41,309 nt of DNA, taken from assembly GCF_000445105.1 (NCBI RefSeq), contig NZ_ATDP01000080.1, positions 1 through 41,309 on the forward strand, written 5' to 3'. Position 1 is the stretch's first letter, and each line of letters starts with the position of its first letter. The position numbers were made by a program, and so were the translations under genes. This DNA is from Sphingobium lactosutens DS20. Lineage in GTDB: Bacteria; Pseudomonadota; Alphaproteobacteria; Sphingomonadales; Sphingomonadaceae. This document shows positions 8,668 through 16,196 of this stretch, piece after piece. The notes beneath the pieces are model-generated. The model made no database searches and was not told the DNA's origin. It worked only from the letters and a program-made list of their open reading frames with translations.

Positions 8668-9363
8668 TCAGGCGACCTTGTCCTTGAGGGCTTCCATCAC
8701 GAGCTCTGCGGTGAGGGTAGCGCTGGCGGGGTTCTGGCCGGTCACCAGATTGCCGTCGCGCAGGGCGAAGGGGGCAAAATCGGGGCCGCCCTCGTGCTTG
8801 CCGCCGAGTTCCTTGAGACGCGTTTCGAGGAGGAACGGCACCGCCTGATCGAGACCGACCGCGCGTTCCTCGCTGTCCGTGAAGCCCGCGACACGGCGGC
8901 CGGCGACGAAGGGCGTGCCATCGGCCTTCTTCGCCGAGACCAGCCCTGCCGGTCCATGGCAGACGGCGGCGACGATCTTGCCTTCGCGGTCGAAGCGTTC
9001 GACCAGGCGGGCCAGTTCGTCACTGACGGGGTAATCGAACATGGTGCCGTGGCCGCCCGGCAGGAACAGCGCGTCGTAGCCGGCGGGATCGATGCTTGTG
9101 AATACAAGGGTGCTGGCAACCTCGCCCTTCAGGGCCTCGTCCTTCAGATAGCGCTCGACCGAAGCGTCGTTCTCGCCGTCGGCGTTGACGCTACGCTGGT
9201 CGACGGGGATGGCGCCACCCTTGATCGAGGCCAGCGTAACCTCGGCGCCCGCATCGCGGAACGCGTAGTACGGGGTGGTAAGTTCCTCGAGCCAGACGCC
9301 CGTCGGTTCGGTGCCGGGAGTCATGCGGTCGGCGGAGGTGGCCACCATGAGAATGCGGGTCAT
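8668..9363 (-). CDS. DJ-1/PfpI family (Hsp31-like) protein, type 1 glutamine amidotransferase fold
   Basis: This 231-residue protein of the Hsp31/DJ-1 branch has the nucleophile elbow [10 protein letters not shown] with Cys135-His136 and an N-terminal [10 protein letters not shown] segment carrying the conserved Glu. Members act as glutathione-independent glyoxalases or chaperone/deglycases. ATG 9363 is preceded by AAAGGA at good spacing. In the same frame upstream, from ATG 9522, lies a run that looks like a twin-arginine signal peptide (NRRQLLQALTAVLVAG), so an exported, longer form of 284 residues is possible. It is the first gene of the minus-strand operon and is divergent from a LysR gene. 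Confidence 0.88.
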   Translation of the reverse strand: MTRILMVATSADRMTPGTEPTGVWLEELTTPYYAFRDAGAEVTLASIKGGAIPVDQRSVNADGENDASVERYLKDEALKGEVASTLVFTSIDPAGYDALFLPGGHGTMFDYPVSDELARLVERFDREGKIVAAVCHGPAGLVSAKKADGTPFVAGRRVAGFTDSEERAVGLDQAVPFLLETRLKELGGKHEGGPDFAPFALRDGNLVTGQNPASATLTAELVMEALKDKVA

Positions 9364-9554
9364 CGTCAGTTGTCCTTTTCTAGTGATGTCGGAAACACGA
9401 GCAAACGCACCCGCCGGCGCCGCGCCCGCCACCAGGACAGCGGTGAGGGCTTGGAGCAATTGGCGGCGATTTTGCTTCGATCGTTCCTTTCGGCGGCTTA
9501 GATACGCAGGGAACGGCATCATGAAATCCAGCGGGAATGGCGGACGGCCATAAA

Positions 9555-9572
9555 TCCGGTTATGGAACCGGA
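9555..9572. promoter_or_regulatory. Inverted repeat, likely LysR-type operator
   Basis: TCCGGTT-ATGG-AACCGGA is a perfect 7+7 bp inverted repeat that fits the T-N11-A type of LysR boxes. It ends on the base before the LysR start codon at 9573 and lies between the divergent DJ-1 operon and the LysR gene. It could serve autorepression and activation of the operon. Confidence 0.6.
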
Positions 9573-10451
9573 ATGTCCCTCCTGCAGTTGCGCACCTTCG
9601 TCGAAGTCTACCGCCGTCGTTCACTGAGCGAGGCGGCCCGGGCAATCGGCATCACCCAACCGGCTGCGTCGCAGCACATCGCATCGCTCGAGGCGCAATT
9701 GGGCCGTCCCTTGTTCGATCGCCATTCGCGGGGTGTTCGACCAACAGCGATTGCCGACGATCTCGCGGCTTCGATCGGAAGCAGCCTCGACACGGCGGAA
9801 TCGGCACTGGCCAGCGCGCGGGCCCGATCGTCGCGCATCTCGGGCACGGTCCACATCGCCGCGCCGTCGGACCTACTGGGAGAGATGATCGCGCCCCGAC
9901 TGGCGCCGCTGCTGGATGCGGGGCTAGACCTGCGCCTGCATATCGGCGGGCGCGAGGCGCTCTATGCCTTGCTGCTCGAAGACAAGGTGCACCTAGCCGT
10001 CACCGCCTCGCAGCCCGAAGATCCGCGGTTGGCCTTTCATCCGCTGGGCGAAGAGCACCTGCGCGCCGTAGCCTCGCCCGCCGTTGCCATGCGGATTGCC
10101 GAATTGCCGCTTGCCGACGGGCTCAACCGGACGGCCCACCTCGCGTACGACCTCGACCGACCGCTGCTGCGTACCTGGCTCCATGCAAACCAGATCGAGC
10201 TGACGAGCCAGCCCGCGTTGACCGCGCCCGATCTGAGGGTGCTACGGTCGGGATTGTGCGCGGGTCTCGGCTGGACGGTGATGCCTGGCTATCTCACCCG
10301 CAGCGAACGCGCTGCCTGCACGCTGATCGAGATACCTGCCCCGGTCACGGTGCCGCGCAACGCTTACTACCTCGTCTGGGCACGCTCATCGCTGCGACAC
10401 CCGCGCGTGGCCATGGCTCGGGACGCCCTGATTGCTGCACTCCGAAAATAA
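9573..10451 (+). CDS. LysR-family transcriptional regulator of the detoxification operon
   Basis: This is a 292-residue LysR regulator. The winged helix covers residues 1-60 (LRTFVEVYRRRSLSEAARAI, then GITQPAASQHIASLEAQLG), and a periplasmic-binding-like effector domain follows from about residue 88. The start at 9573 is chosen because it puts the HTH at the usual position and GGAACCGGA precedes it; a start at 9537 would add 12 residues that lie over the likely operator. Divergent orientation to the DJ-1-glyoxalase-OYE series suggests it controls that operon in response to an electrophile. The effector is unknown. Confidence 0.92.
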   Translation: MSLLQLRTFVEVYRRRSLSEAARAIGITQPAASQHIASLEAQLGRPLFDRHSRGVRPTAIADDLAASIGSSLDTAESALASARARSSRISGTVHIAAPSDLLGEMIAPRLAPLLDAGLDLRLHIGGREALYALLLEDKVHLAVTASQPEDPRLAFHPLGEEHLRAVASPAVAMRIAELPLADGLNRTAHLAYDLDRPLLRTWLHANQIELTSQPALTAPDLRVLRSGLCAGLGWTVMPGYLTRSERAACTLIEIPAPVTVPRNAYYLVWARSSLRHPRVAMARDALIAALRK

Positions 10452-10822
10452 TGGTGGCCACGCCTGTTGGGCCGTGAGCGCAATGTCGGGTCTGAACCAG
10501 TTGAGCGCTGGCGAAACGAATGGCGGCTTTCGGGATCGTCGGCTACAAGGCCGAACGTCCGAATTTAGGGCGCATTGCTGCTAGACGGTTTCACGGCGAC
10601 CGAGCGGCAGGTTTTGGCAGAAGCTGTCGTTGAAAGCGCGACCGGCGAACGACGCATCTTGGTCGACACCCGCCGGAATAGCGGACGGTCTGCTGCTGGG
10701 GAGCGAAAGCCCGGCGCTGAATGGCGACAAAGGGTCGACAGCGGAGATGGCCGCTTTTCACCCCAAGCCGGTTGTTTCACGCGAGTAAGACGGGACCTGT
10801 CATGCCGGGAAAGGGCGTTGAG
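10452..10822. other. Gene-free stretch after the LysR gene
   Basis: This is 371 bp between convergent genes. I see no supported coding region; the frames at 10575-10943 (+) and 10565-10780 (-) are low-complexity and unlike known families. It contains one copy (10681-10745) of a diverged dispersed repeat that recurs at 11712-11776. Confidence 0.5.
10681..10745 (+). repeat. Dispersed repeat, copy A
   Basis: About 65 bp starting GCGGACGGTCTGCTGCTGGG and containing GGCGCTGAA...GGGTCG. It matches 11712-11776 in the same orientation with scattered mismatches and small gaps. The two copies bracket the secreted hypothetical gene. It looks like a non-coding interspersed repeat. Confidence 0.5.
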
Positions 10823-11527
10823 TTATCCTTTGATCACTCGCCAGGGGACGAGCGCCATGGAAGGCGTCCAGCAAGGTTCCAAGCTCGCAACAAAATCATC
10901 AGCCCACTCGCCCGGACTGCCCGGTTTGAGCCAGCCTTCATAGCGCGATCGCGTCAGGTAGCCGCCAATCTCAAATGAAACTTTATCCGCGTGCAGCACT
11001 ATCTGGGGCGCCTGGGCGGCCTCGCCGAGCACAGCTGAGAACCTGAGGTCTTGGCCGCTCCTGAGGTGCGCCATGGCAGTGGGGCATTTGCGAATGTCTG
11101 CTTCACGCCACTCTAGTCCCGCCTTATCGAGTAGAGGAAGAAGGGCGTCATCGCTTTGTGGCTTGGACTGTGCGATCATGGCAAATAGCCGCTGCCCCCG
11201 GGCCCGTGGTCTTGGTGGTTTCCCTTCGTAGGGTGAACGGACCATTCGGGCAGTTAAGCGCTCACCGCATGTTCGGCGTGCCTCGCCTCGGTCGTCAGCG
11301 GTGCAGCCTTTGTGAACGGCGACCGCGTAAACCGGATAACCGTAGTCGTCTCCCAGGTAACGAACTGACATCGCCAGTTCGAACCCTTCGGGAAAGAACC
11401 GCGCGGGATCGAATGCGAGTGTGCGAGTTCGTTCCTGAAAATCGTATGTCCGCGAAGCGTTCTGCGCGGCCAAGGGGGCTACAATCCCGAGGGTGAGCGC
11501 AGCGGCGATGCAGGCATATCGGATCAT
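10823..11527 (-). CDS. Secreted hypothetical protein
   Basis: This is a 234-residue protein of unknown function. MIRYACIAAALTLGIVAPLAAQ is a clear Sec signal peptide with an ALAAQ-like cleavage site near residue 21, so the mature protein should be periplasmic. Four Cys in the mature part (HKGC, RRTC, RKC and EPC contexts) could form two disulfides. The start at 11527 is chosen for the signal peptide; the ribosome site is weak. I recognise no domain. Neighbours on both sides are separated by 300 bp or more, so it is probably monocistronic. Confidence 0.65.
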   Translation of the reverse strand: MIRYACIAAALTLGIVAPLAAQNASRTYDFQERTRTLAFDPARFFPEGFELAMSVRYLGDDYGYPVYAVAVHKGCTADDRGEARRTCGERLTARMVRSPYEGKPPRPRARGQRLFAMIAQSKPQSDDALLPLLDKAGLEWREADIRKCPTAMAHLRSGQDLRFSAVLGEAAQAPQIVLHADKVSFEIGGYLTRSRYEGWLKPGSPGEWADDFVASLEPCWTPSMALVPWRVIKG

Positions 11528-11827
11528 GCGCAAACTTTCATAGGGCGTGTCAGGCTGCGTAGCTACCTCTACTGCGGGTTCGAATATCGCCTCACTCCTC
11601 AAACCTGACAATTCGATTTTTGGCGTCATTCCGTTTCGGCCGGTCCGCTCCCGTCCTGCCGGGAAACAAAATTTTCTCGAACAGATCGAGCATTGAACCC
11701 GGAATGGGAAAGCGGACGGGCTGCTCCTGGGAAAGGCAAATCGGCGTCTGAACGGGAAGAATGGGTCGGAGAAGAACGAAGCGATAATGTTTCCCCCGTT
11801 TCAGAACGTCTTCCCGAGTGAAATGGG
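11528..11827. other. Gene-free stretch with dispersed repeat
   Basis: 300 bp between the MarR-GNAT gene stop and the secreted hypothetical gene start. Nothing coding is supported. It contains copy B of the dispersed repeat (11712-11776) and must hold the promoter of the hypothetical gene. Confidence 0.5.
11712..11776 (+). repeat. Dispersed repeat, copy B
   Basis: It begins GCGGACGGGCTGCTCCTGGG and includes GGCGTCTGAACGGG and ATGGGTCGG. It is diverged but clearly alignable to 10681-10745, and both copies are preceded by CCGGAAT. Confidence 0.5.
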
Positions 11828-12778
11828 CTATCCGGCAATCGGATAGCGCATCGCAACATTGCATCGCTCGTATCGCGATCCATAACGGGCCATGATCTCT
11901 GCGTCGTGGCGAAAGCCCAATTTTTCGTAGAGATGGACCGCGGCCGAACAACGAGCATTGGTGAGCAGGTACAACGGATCGCCCTTCATCGATTGAGCCC
12001 GCTCGATCAGCGCCGCCAGCAGGAATTCACCAGCCTTCAGCCCACGCGCGCTTGACCGCACTCCCATCTTCGTCAACTCAAGCCCGCCATCATGGGACGG
12101 CTGCAACGCCCCCGCACCCACGATGCCAAGGCCCCGAGCCTCGACGAACAGTATCGTACCTCCGGCATCGATGATGTGTTTGCGGGGATTGTCTAAAACC
12201 AGTTGGTCCGCCGCCTCGAGATGGAACATTTCATTGATCCACTCGGCATTGATGTCGGCGAAATGATGGGCAAGCGAGTCGGTATATTCGCGGACCACCA
12301 GGATCGGCTGGCTGGACTGGGCCGCCAACACTTCGAGCGGGGTTTCCGCCAGCGCCGTTTCCAACATTGTGATCTGCGCCATGAAGGCATCGGCGTCCTT
12401 GCCGAGCAGCGCGCGAACCGCATCCTCGACTGGTGGCCAGACATGGACCCTAGCCCTTGCCAGAACCGCCGCGCCCTCCGGGGTCAGCGAAATAGTGCGC
12501 TGTCGCTGGTCTTCGCCCTGCTCGGAGCGAACCAGGCCCAGTTCTACCAATTGGCCGACTGAGCGGGTCACACCTGGCTGGCTGATTCCTACGGCCTGCA
12601 CCAACTGGCCGATCGTCTGTGCGTCGCCGTCCAGCGCTGCCAGAAAGGCCATGTGGGCGGGCTGCACAGGTAGGCCGGCATCTGCCGTAACACGCGCCGC
12701 CCCAGCCTGCATTCGCTCACCGAGCCGCTTCAGCCGGCTGCCCAGAAAGCCGATGCCTCCCTCACGAATAACGTCCAT
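11828..12778 (-). CDS. MarR-GNAT fusion: transcriptional regulator with acetyltransferase domain
   Basis: This 316-residue bifunctional protein has an N-terminal MarR winged helix (residues about 40-110; QTIGQLVQAVGISQPGVTRS recognition region, then the wing EDQRQRTISLTPEG) and a C-terminal GNAT domain (about 160-316) with the acetyl-CoA loop RGLKAG at 245-250 and the C-terminal AVHLYEKLGF helix. The start at 12778 has GGAG upstream; the in-frame extension to 13045 lies across the operator and is rejected. The partner and substrate are unknown. A 26-bp palindrome directly upstream points to autoregulation. Confidence 0.9.
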   Translation of the reverse strand: MDVIREGGIGFLGSRLKRLGERMQAGAARVTADAGLPVQPAHMAFLAALDGDAQTIGQLVQAVGISQPGVTRSVGQLVELGLVRSEQGEDQRQRTISLTPEGAAVLARARVHVWPPVEDAVRALLGKDADAFMAQITMLETALAETPLEVLAAQSSQPILVVREYTDSLAHHFADINAEWINEMFHLEAADQLVLDNPRKHIIDAGGTILFVEARGLGIVGAGALQPSHDGGLELTKMGVRSSARGLKAGEFLLAALIERAQSMKGDPLYLLTNARCSAAVHLYEKLGFRHDAEIMARYGSRYERCNVAMRYPIAG

Positions 12779-13268
12779 ACCCGATCTCCATAACGTGATA
12801 TATATCCTGTTATGTAAAAGGATCTGTTTCGTCAACCGGCTGCGGCGAGCCTCATCACGTGCAACTCTGCTAGTGCGCGATGAAAAACCGGTCCGTCCGC
12901 ATGCGGGTGCGTGAAATTCGCGGTTGAACGGCATTGAAGGGTCGGCTTTGCCAAGCGCCGGTCGTCGAAGTCCCTGCCCCGGTCCGATTTGCGTTTCCGT
13001 TCCCGGGATTAGAATATCGCTGTCGAACTGCAACGATGGGCGCAACGCTACCGTCGTGCATCACGGTTCGATTGTCGCTATCATTTCTTCAAACCGGGCC
13101 AAGTACAATTTTGCATTGGCTGAAATAATTAGCCGCTCTTGCTCGCCCGATAAAAAATGCGCGACGCACCCTGTATCGATTTCATGGATCGATCTTAAGG
13201 CAGCATCTAAAGCGCTGATTGAAATGTGCCAACGCTGCCCCCCTGATCTGCTCCAAGGAGGAAATGCA
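12779..13268. other. Gene-free stretch between porin stop and MarR-GNAT start
   Basis: 490 bp. The left end holds the MarR-GNAT operator and promoter. The rest shows frames without recognisable homology (for example 12924 onward on the plus strand, which runs antisense through the porin gene). No strong hairpin follows the porin stop. Confidence 0.5.
12789..12814. promoter_or_regulatory. Long palindrome, likely MarR-type operator
   Basis: Outer arms CATAAC (12789-12794) and GTTATG (12809-12814) flank an inner palindrome GATATATATC (12797-12806), with two-base unmatched spacers. The whole 26 bp is symmetric apart from the spacers. It starts 10 bp upstream of the MarR-GNAT start codon, which fits steric repression by the encoded MarR domain. 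Confidence 0.7.
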
Positions 13269-14738
13269 CTAGAAGCGGATCTGCTGCCAGATACCGACAT
13301 AATCGCTGCTCTTACCCCCGCCGGCCTTGAACGCCTCGCTCGCGATCCAGCGGGTAAAGAAGAAGCGGTAGCTAAGATTTTTCGTGACGATCCAGTCGGC
13401 CTGGAAATTATAGCCGGTCCCCACATAGGACGACCCGACCGGCCGCACGCCGGGATAGTTGGTTGGCCCGGCATAGGTCGCGTCCTCCTTCGTTTCGCGC
13501 CAGAAAAATTCCGGTCCCGCGACCAGCGTCAGCGCCTTGGCCGGCTTGACGGTCAGGTTCGGATAGAGATCGATGATGTTGGAGAAATTGAGATAGCCCG
13601 CGTCGCCGAACAGGGGCAGGCGCGGCGCAGGCGGCGCGAAGGTGCCCAGGGTGCCGTTATTGGGCTTGCCGTCGCCGCTGAACGCATCGAAGCGGAGACC
13701 GACGCGCGGGCGCAGCGGCGTCGTGGGCGGCAGACTGTAGCCCAGATCACTGTTGAAGCCCCAGGCGCGGATGCGATCGCCGGCGAAATGGCCCGTCTGG
13801 AACGTCCCTTCCGCATCATAGTCCCAGGCGCCGCTCTTGCCGCCGATGCGCATGCCCCAGCTTTCACGATGTTCCTCGCCTGTCAGCAGGGCGAATTTCG
13901 CGACCTTGTTGAAGACGTCATAATGATAGACGTCGATTTGGGTGTCGGGCAGCAGCAGTCCCTTGGCGGCGGAGACTGTCACGCCGTTGAAATGGCGATC
14001 AGGATTGGCCTTGTCGTCGAAGGAGCCGGCTAGCAACTGCATCGGCCGCACCGCGAAAGCGTCGATCCGCAGGCGGTTCTTGAGGATGAAGGTGCCCCGC
14101 ACACCCTGATAGGTGAAGCGCACATTGGTCCCATCGCGCAACCCCACCAGCTTGCCATTGCCCAGCGGCATTTCAAACCGGCCCGGCCGCAGCGTGAAAA
14201 GCGCCTGATCGCCGAGCGGCACGGTGATGTCCGCGAATATCTGCTGAAATTCCAGCTTGTCGCGATTGGGCGGCGTAGCCGTTGTCGCGTCATATTCCTT
14301 GTTGTGGCCAAGTTCACTGAAGATGCGCAGAAAGGGCGTCACGCGCAATTCCGTGACGAGCCGCAGCCGCTGGCCTAGATTGTGGTTGGCGTCATTTGCG
14401 CTGGCGCCCAGATTCTGGTGCGTCCAGCTCTGATAATAATAGCGCATCTCTCCGCCGATCGAGAGGCGAATATCCGGATCGGAGATCGGCAGGTTGCGCA
14501 GGCGTTCCAGCGGATTGTCACGGCGATAGGCAGGGTCGGCCGCAATGCCCCAATCCTCGGTCCATCGCAGGCTCTGCGGCACACCCGATGTCGCCGGAAT
14601 GCCACCGGGCACCGGTTCGGGCACCGGCGGTGCGGCGGGTACCGGTGCAGGGCCGAACTGGGCGAACGCACTGCAGGGCACTGTCACGCAGAGCAGCGAT
14701 ACCGCCGCCATCAGCGCACGGCGATCTTGATAAGACAT
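13269..14738 (-). CDS. Outer-membrane porin, alginate-export family type
   Basis: This is a 489-residue outer-membrane beta-barrel. MSYQDRRALMAAVSLLCVTVPCSAFAQ is the signal peptide; a Pro-rich linker follows, then the barrel with repeated amphipathic strands (IGGEMRYYYQSWTHQNL, NHNLGQRLRLVTELRVTP, FSELGHNKEYD) and a terminal Phe (QQIRF) as recognised by BamA. It matches the alginate-export porin family used in sphingomonads for aromatic or sugar uptake. It is the last gene of the gallate operon, 80 bp after the MFS gene, and has a GGGAG ribosome site. Its likely role is passage of the aromatic acid into the periplasm. Confidence 0.87.
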   Translation of the reverse strand: MSYQDRRALMAAVSLLCVTVPCSAFAQFGPAPVPAAPPVPEPVPGGIPATSGVPQSLRWTEDWGIAADPAYRRDNPLERLRNLPISDPDIRLSIGGEMRYYYQSWTHQNLGASANDANHNLGQRLRLVTELRVTPFLRIFSELGHNKEYDATTATPPNRDKLEFQQIFADITVPLGDQALFTLRPGRFEMPLGNGKLVGLRDGTNVRFTYQGVRGTFILKNRLRIDAFAVRPMQLLAGSFDDKANPDRHFNGVTVSAAKGLLLPDTQIDVYHYDVFNKVAKFALLTGEEHRESWGMRIGGKSGAWDYDAEGTFQTGHFAGDRIRAWGFNSDLGYSLPPTTPLRPRVGLRFDAFSGDGKPNNGTLGTFAPPAPRLPLFGDAGYLNFSNIIDLYPNLTVKPAKALTLVAGPEFFWRETKEDATYAGPTNYPGVRPVGSSYVGTGYNFQADWIVTKNLSYRFFFTRWIASEAFKAGGGKSSDYVGIWQQIRF

Positions 14739-14818
14739 GGCAATAGTCTCCCGATCCCGGCTGGCCGCAGCCGGGTCTTGATGGTTCCGACTTGGATCAA
14801 CCGCTCGTGCGGCGCGGT

Positions 14819-16126
14819 TCAGGCGATGGCGCTTTCGCGATAGTTAAGGGTCAGCAGGATGATCCCGGCGATCAGCGTGCCGCAGGCGAGCATCAGGGCA
14901 ACCGGCCCCAGCGACCAGCCGGCCGTGAACAGCAGGCCGGCGAGCACCGGCCCAAGTGCAGCGCCAGCCCGCCCTATCCCGATCACCAGCCCGGTTCCGC
15001 CCGCGCGCAGCCGCGCCGGGAAGGATTGGGCGATCACCGCATAGAGCCCCGCCGTCGCGCCATTGGTGAAGACGCCGCCGATACACGCCATGATCGACAA
15101 TTCGGACAGGGTGCGCGGCCATGCGCCAAAGACGCAAATCGCTACCGCGCCACCGAACATGGCAATCGCCACCAGCCGACGCACGCTGAACCGCTGGCTG
15201 AGCAGGCTGATGCCGAGCGATCCCAGCATTCCGCCAACATTGGCCCACACCAACACGCCGCCCGCCGCCCCAGCGGCGAAGCCCATGTCGACGATAATCT
15301 TGGGAATCCACTTCACGAAGAAGTAGAAGCTCAGCATGTGGCCGAAATAGACCAGGGTCAGCAGGATGGTGAGCGCGCGGACGTCCGGGTTGAAGAGTTG
15401 GGCGATGCCCGGTCCCGCCACTTGCGGATCGGGCGGGGGCAATTCCGCCAAGGGTGCGCGCCCCTGCCGCACCATGGTGCGGTTGATCCGTTCCAGCGCA
15501 TTCGCCGGCCGCCTGTGCAACAGGAAGGCGATGGTTTCCGGCACCAGCCGCAACACCAGCGGAATGAAGCAGAGCGTCACGAGCGCGCCGAACTCGAAGA
15601 CCGACTGCCACCGCCCGGTCCATGCCAGCAATAGCGAGGCGATGCTGCCGCCCACGATCGCGCCGACCGGATAGCCCCCGGCCATGATCGCCACTGCCAG
15701 GTTGCGACGGCGGGCATTGGAACATTCCGCGACGATCGCGCCCGTGGCTGCCAGCATGCCGCCAATGCCTAGCCCGGTGAACAGGCGGAACAGCGAGAGC
15801 ATCATGACATTACCGGCGATCGACGCCAGCCCCATGCCGCTGCCCATGATGACGAGACAGGTCAGGATCGTGGGACGACGTCCAATCCGGTCGGCCAGAT
15901 TGCCGAGCAGAAAGGCGCCGATACCCATGCCGATCAGTTCCATCGACAGCACGACACCCAGCGCCGCCCGGGTAATGCCCCAGTCATGCGCGATGCCGGG
16001 CGAGGCAAAACTGATCGAAAGGACATCGAAACCGTCGAGCGCATTGAGCGCCGTCGCGGTCGCGACCGTGAGCACCTGACGATAGTGCATCGGCTCGCGC
16101 GCGATGATCGCGCGGGGGTCTTCCAT
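14819..16126 (-). CDS. MFS aromatic acid:H+ symporter (AAHS family)
   Basis: This is a 435-residue inner-membrane transporter with 12 predicted helices. The motif ALNALDGFDVLSISFASP in the first helix carries the D-G-F-D signature of aromatic acid/H+ symporters such as PcaK and GalT, and GNLADRIGRRPTILTC is the MFS loop 2-3 motif. The start at 16126 is chosen because GAGGAG lies 8 bp upstream; a longer frame to 16309 has no family support. It follows the dioxygenase gene by 70 bp. The likely substrate is gallate or its methyl ether. Confidence 0.9.
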   Translation of the reverse strand: MEDPRAIIAREPMHYRQVLTVATATALNALDGFDVLSISFASPGIAHDWGITRAALGVVLSMELIGMGIGAFLLGNLADRIGRRPTILTCLVIMGSGMGLASIAGNVMMLSLFRLFTGLGIGGMLAATGAIVAECSNARRRNLAVAIMAGGYPVGAIVGGSIASLLLAWTGRWQSVFEFGALVTLCFIPLVLRLVPETIAFLLHRRPANALERINRTMVRQGRAPLAELPPPDPQVAGPGIAQLFNPDVRALTILLTLVYFGHMLSFYFFVKWIPKIIVDMGFAAGAAGGVLVWANVGGMLGSLGISLLSQRFSVRRLVAIAMFGGAVAICVFGAWPRTLSELSIMACIGGVFTNGATAGLYAVIAQSFPARLRAGGTGLVIGIGRAGAALGPVLAGLLFTAGWSLGPVALMLACGTLIAGIILLTLNYRESAIA

Positions 16127-16196
16127 ATATTTTCTCCTCTCCGAGGCCGCGCTACCCGTTGGCCCCGGACTGTTTTGTTTTGGATTGCGATAGTCT

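Noticed and set aside
13061..13474. Minus-strand open frame of 137 codons at the porin 3' end
   Set aside because: It overlaps the porin in another frame, is Arg/Ser-rich, and has no homology I can recognise.
12924..14033. Plus-strand open frame of 369 codons partly outside the porin gene
   Set aside because: Most of it is antisense to the porin; the 5' part in the intergenic region shows no recognisable family and no ribosome site.
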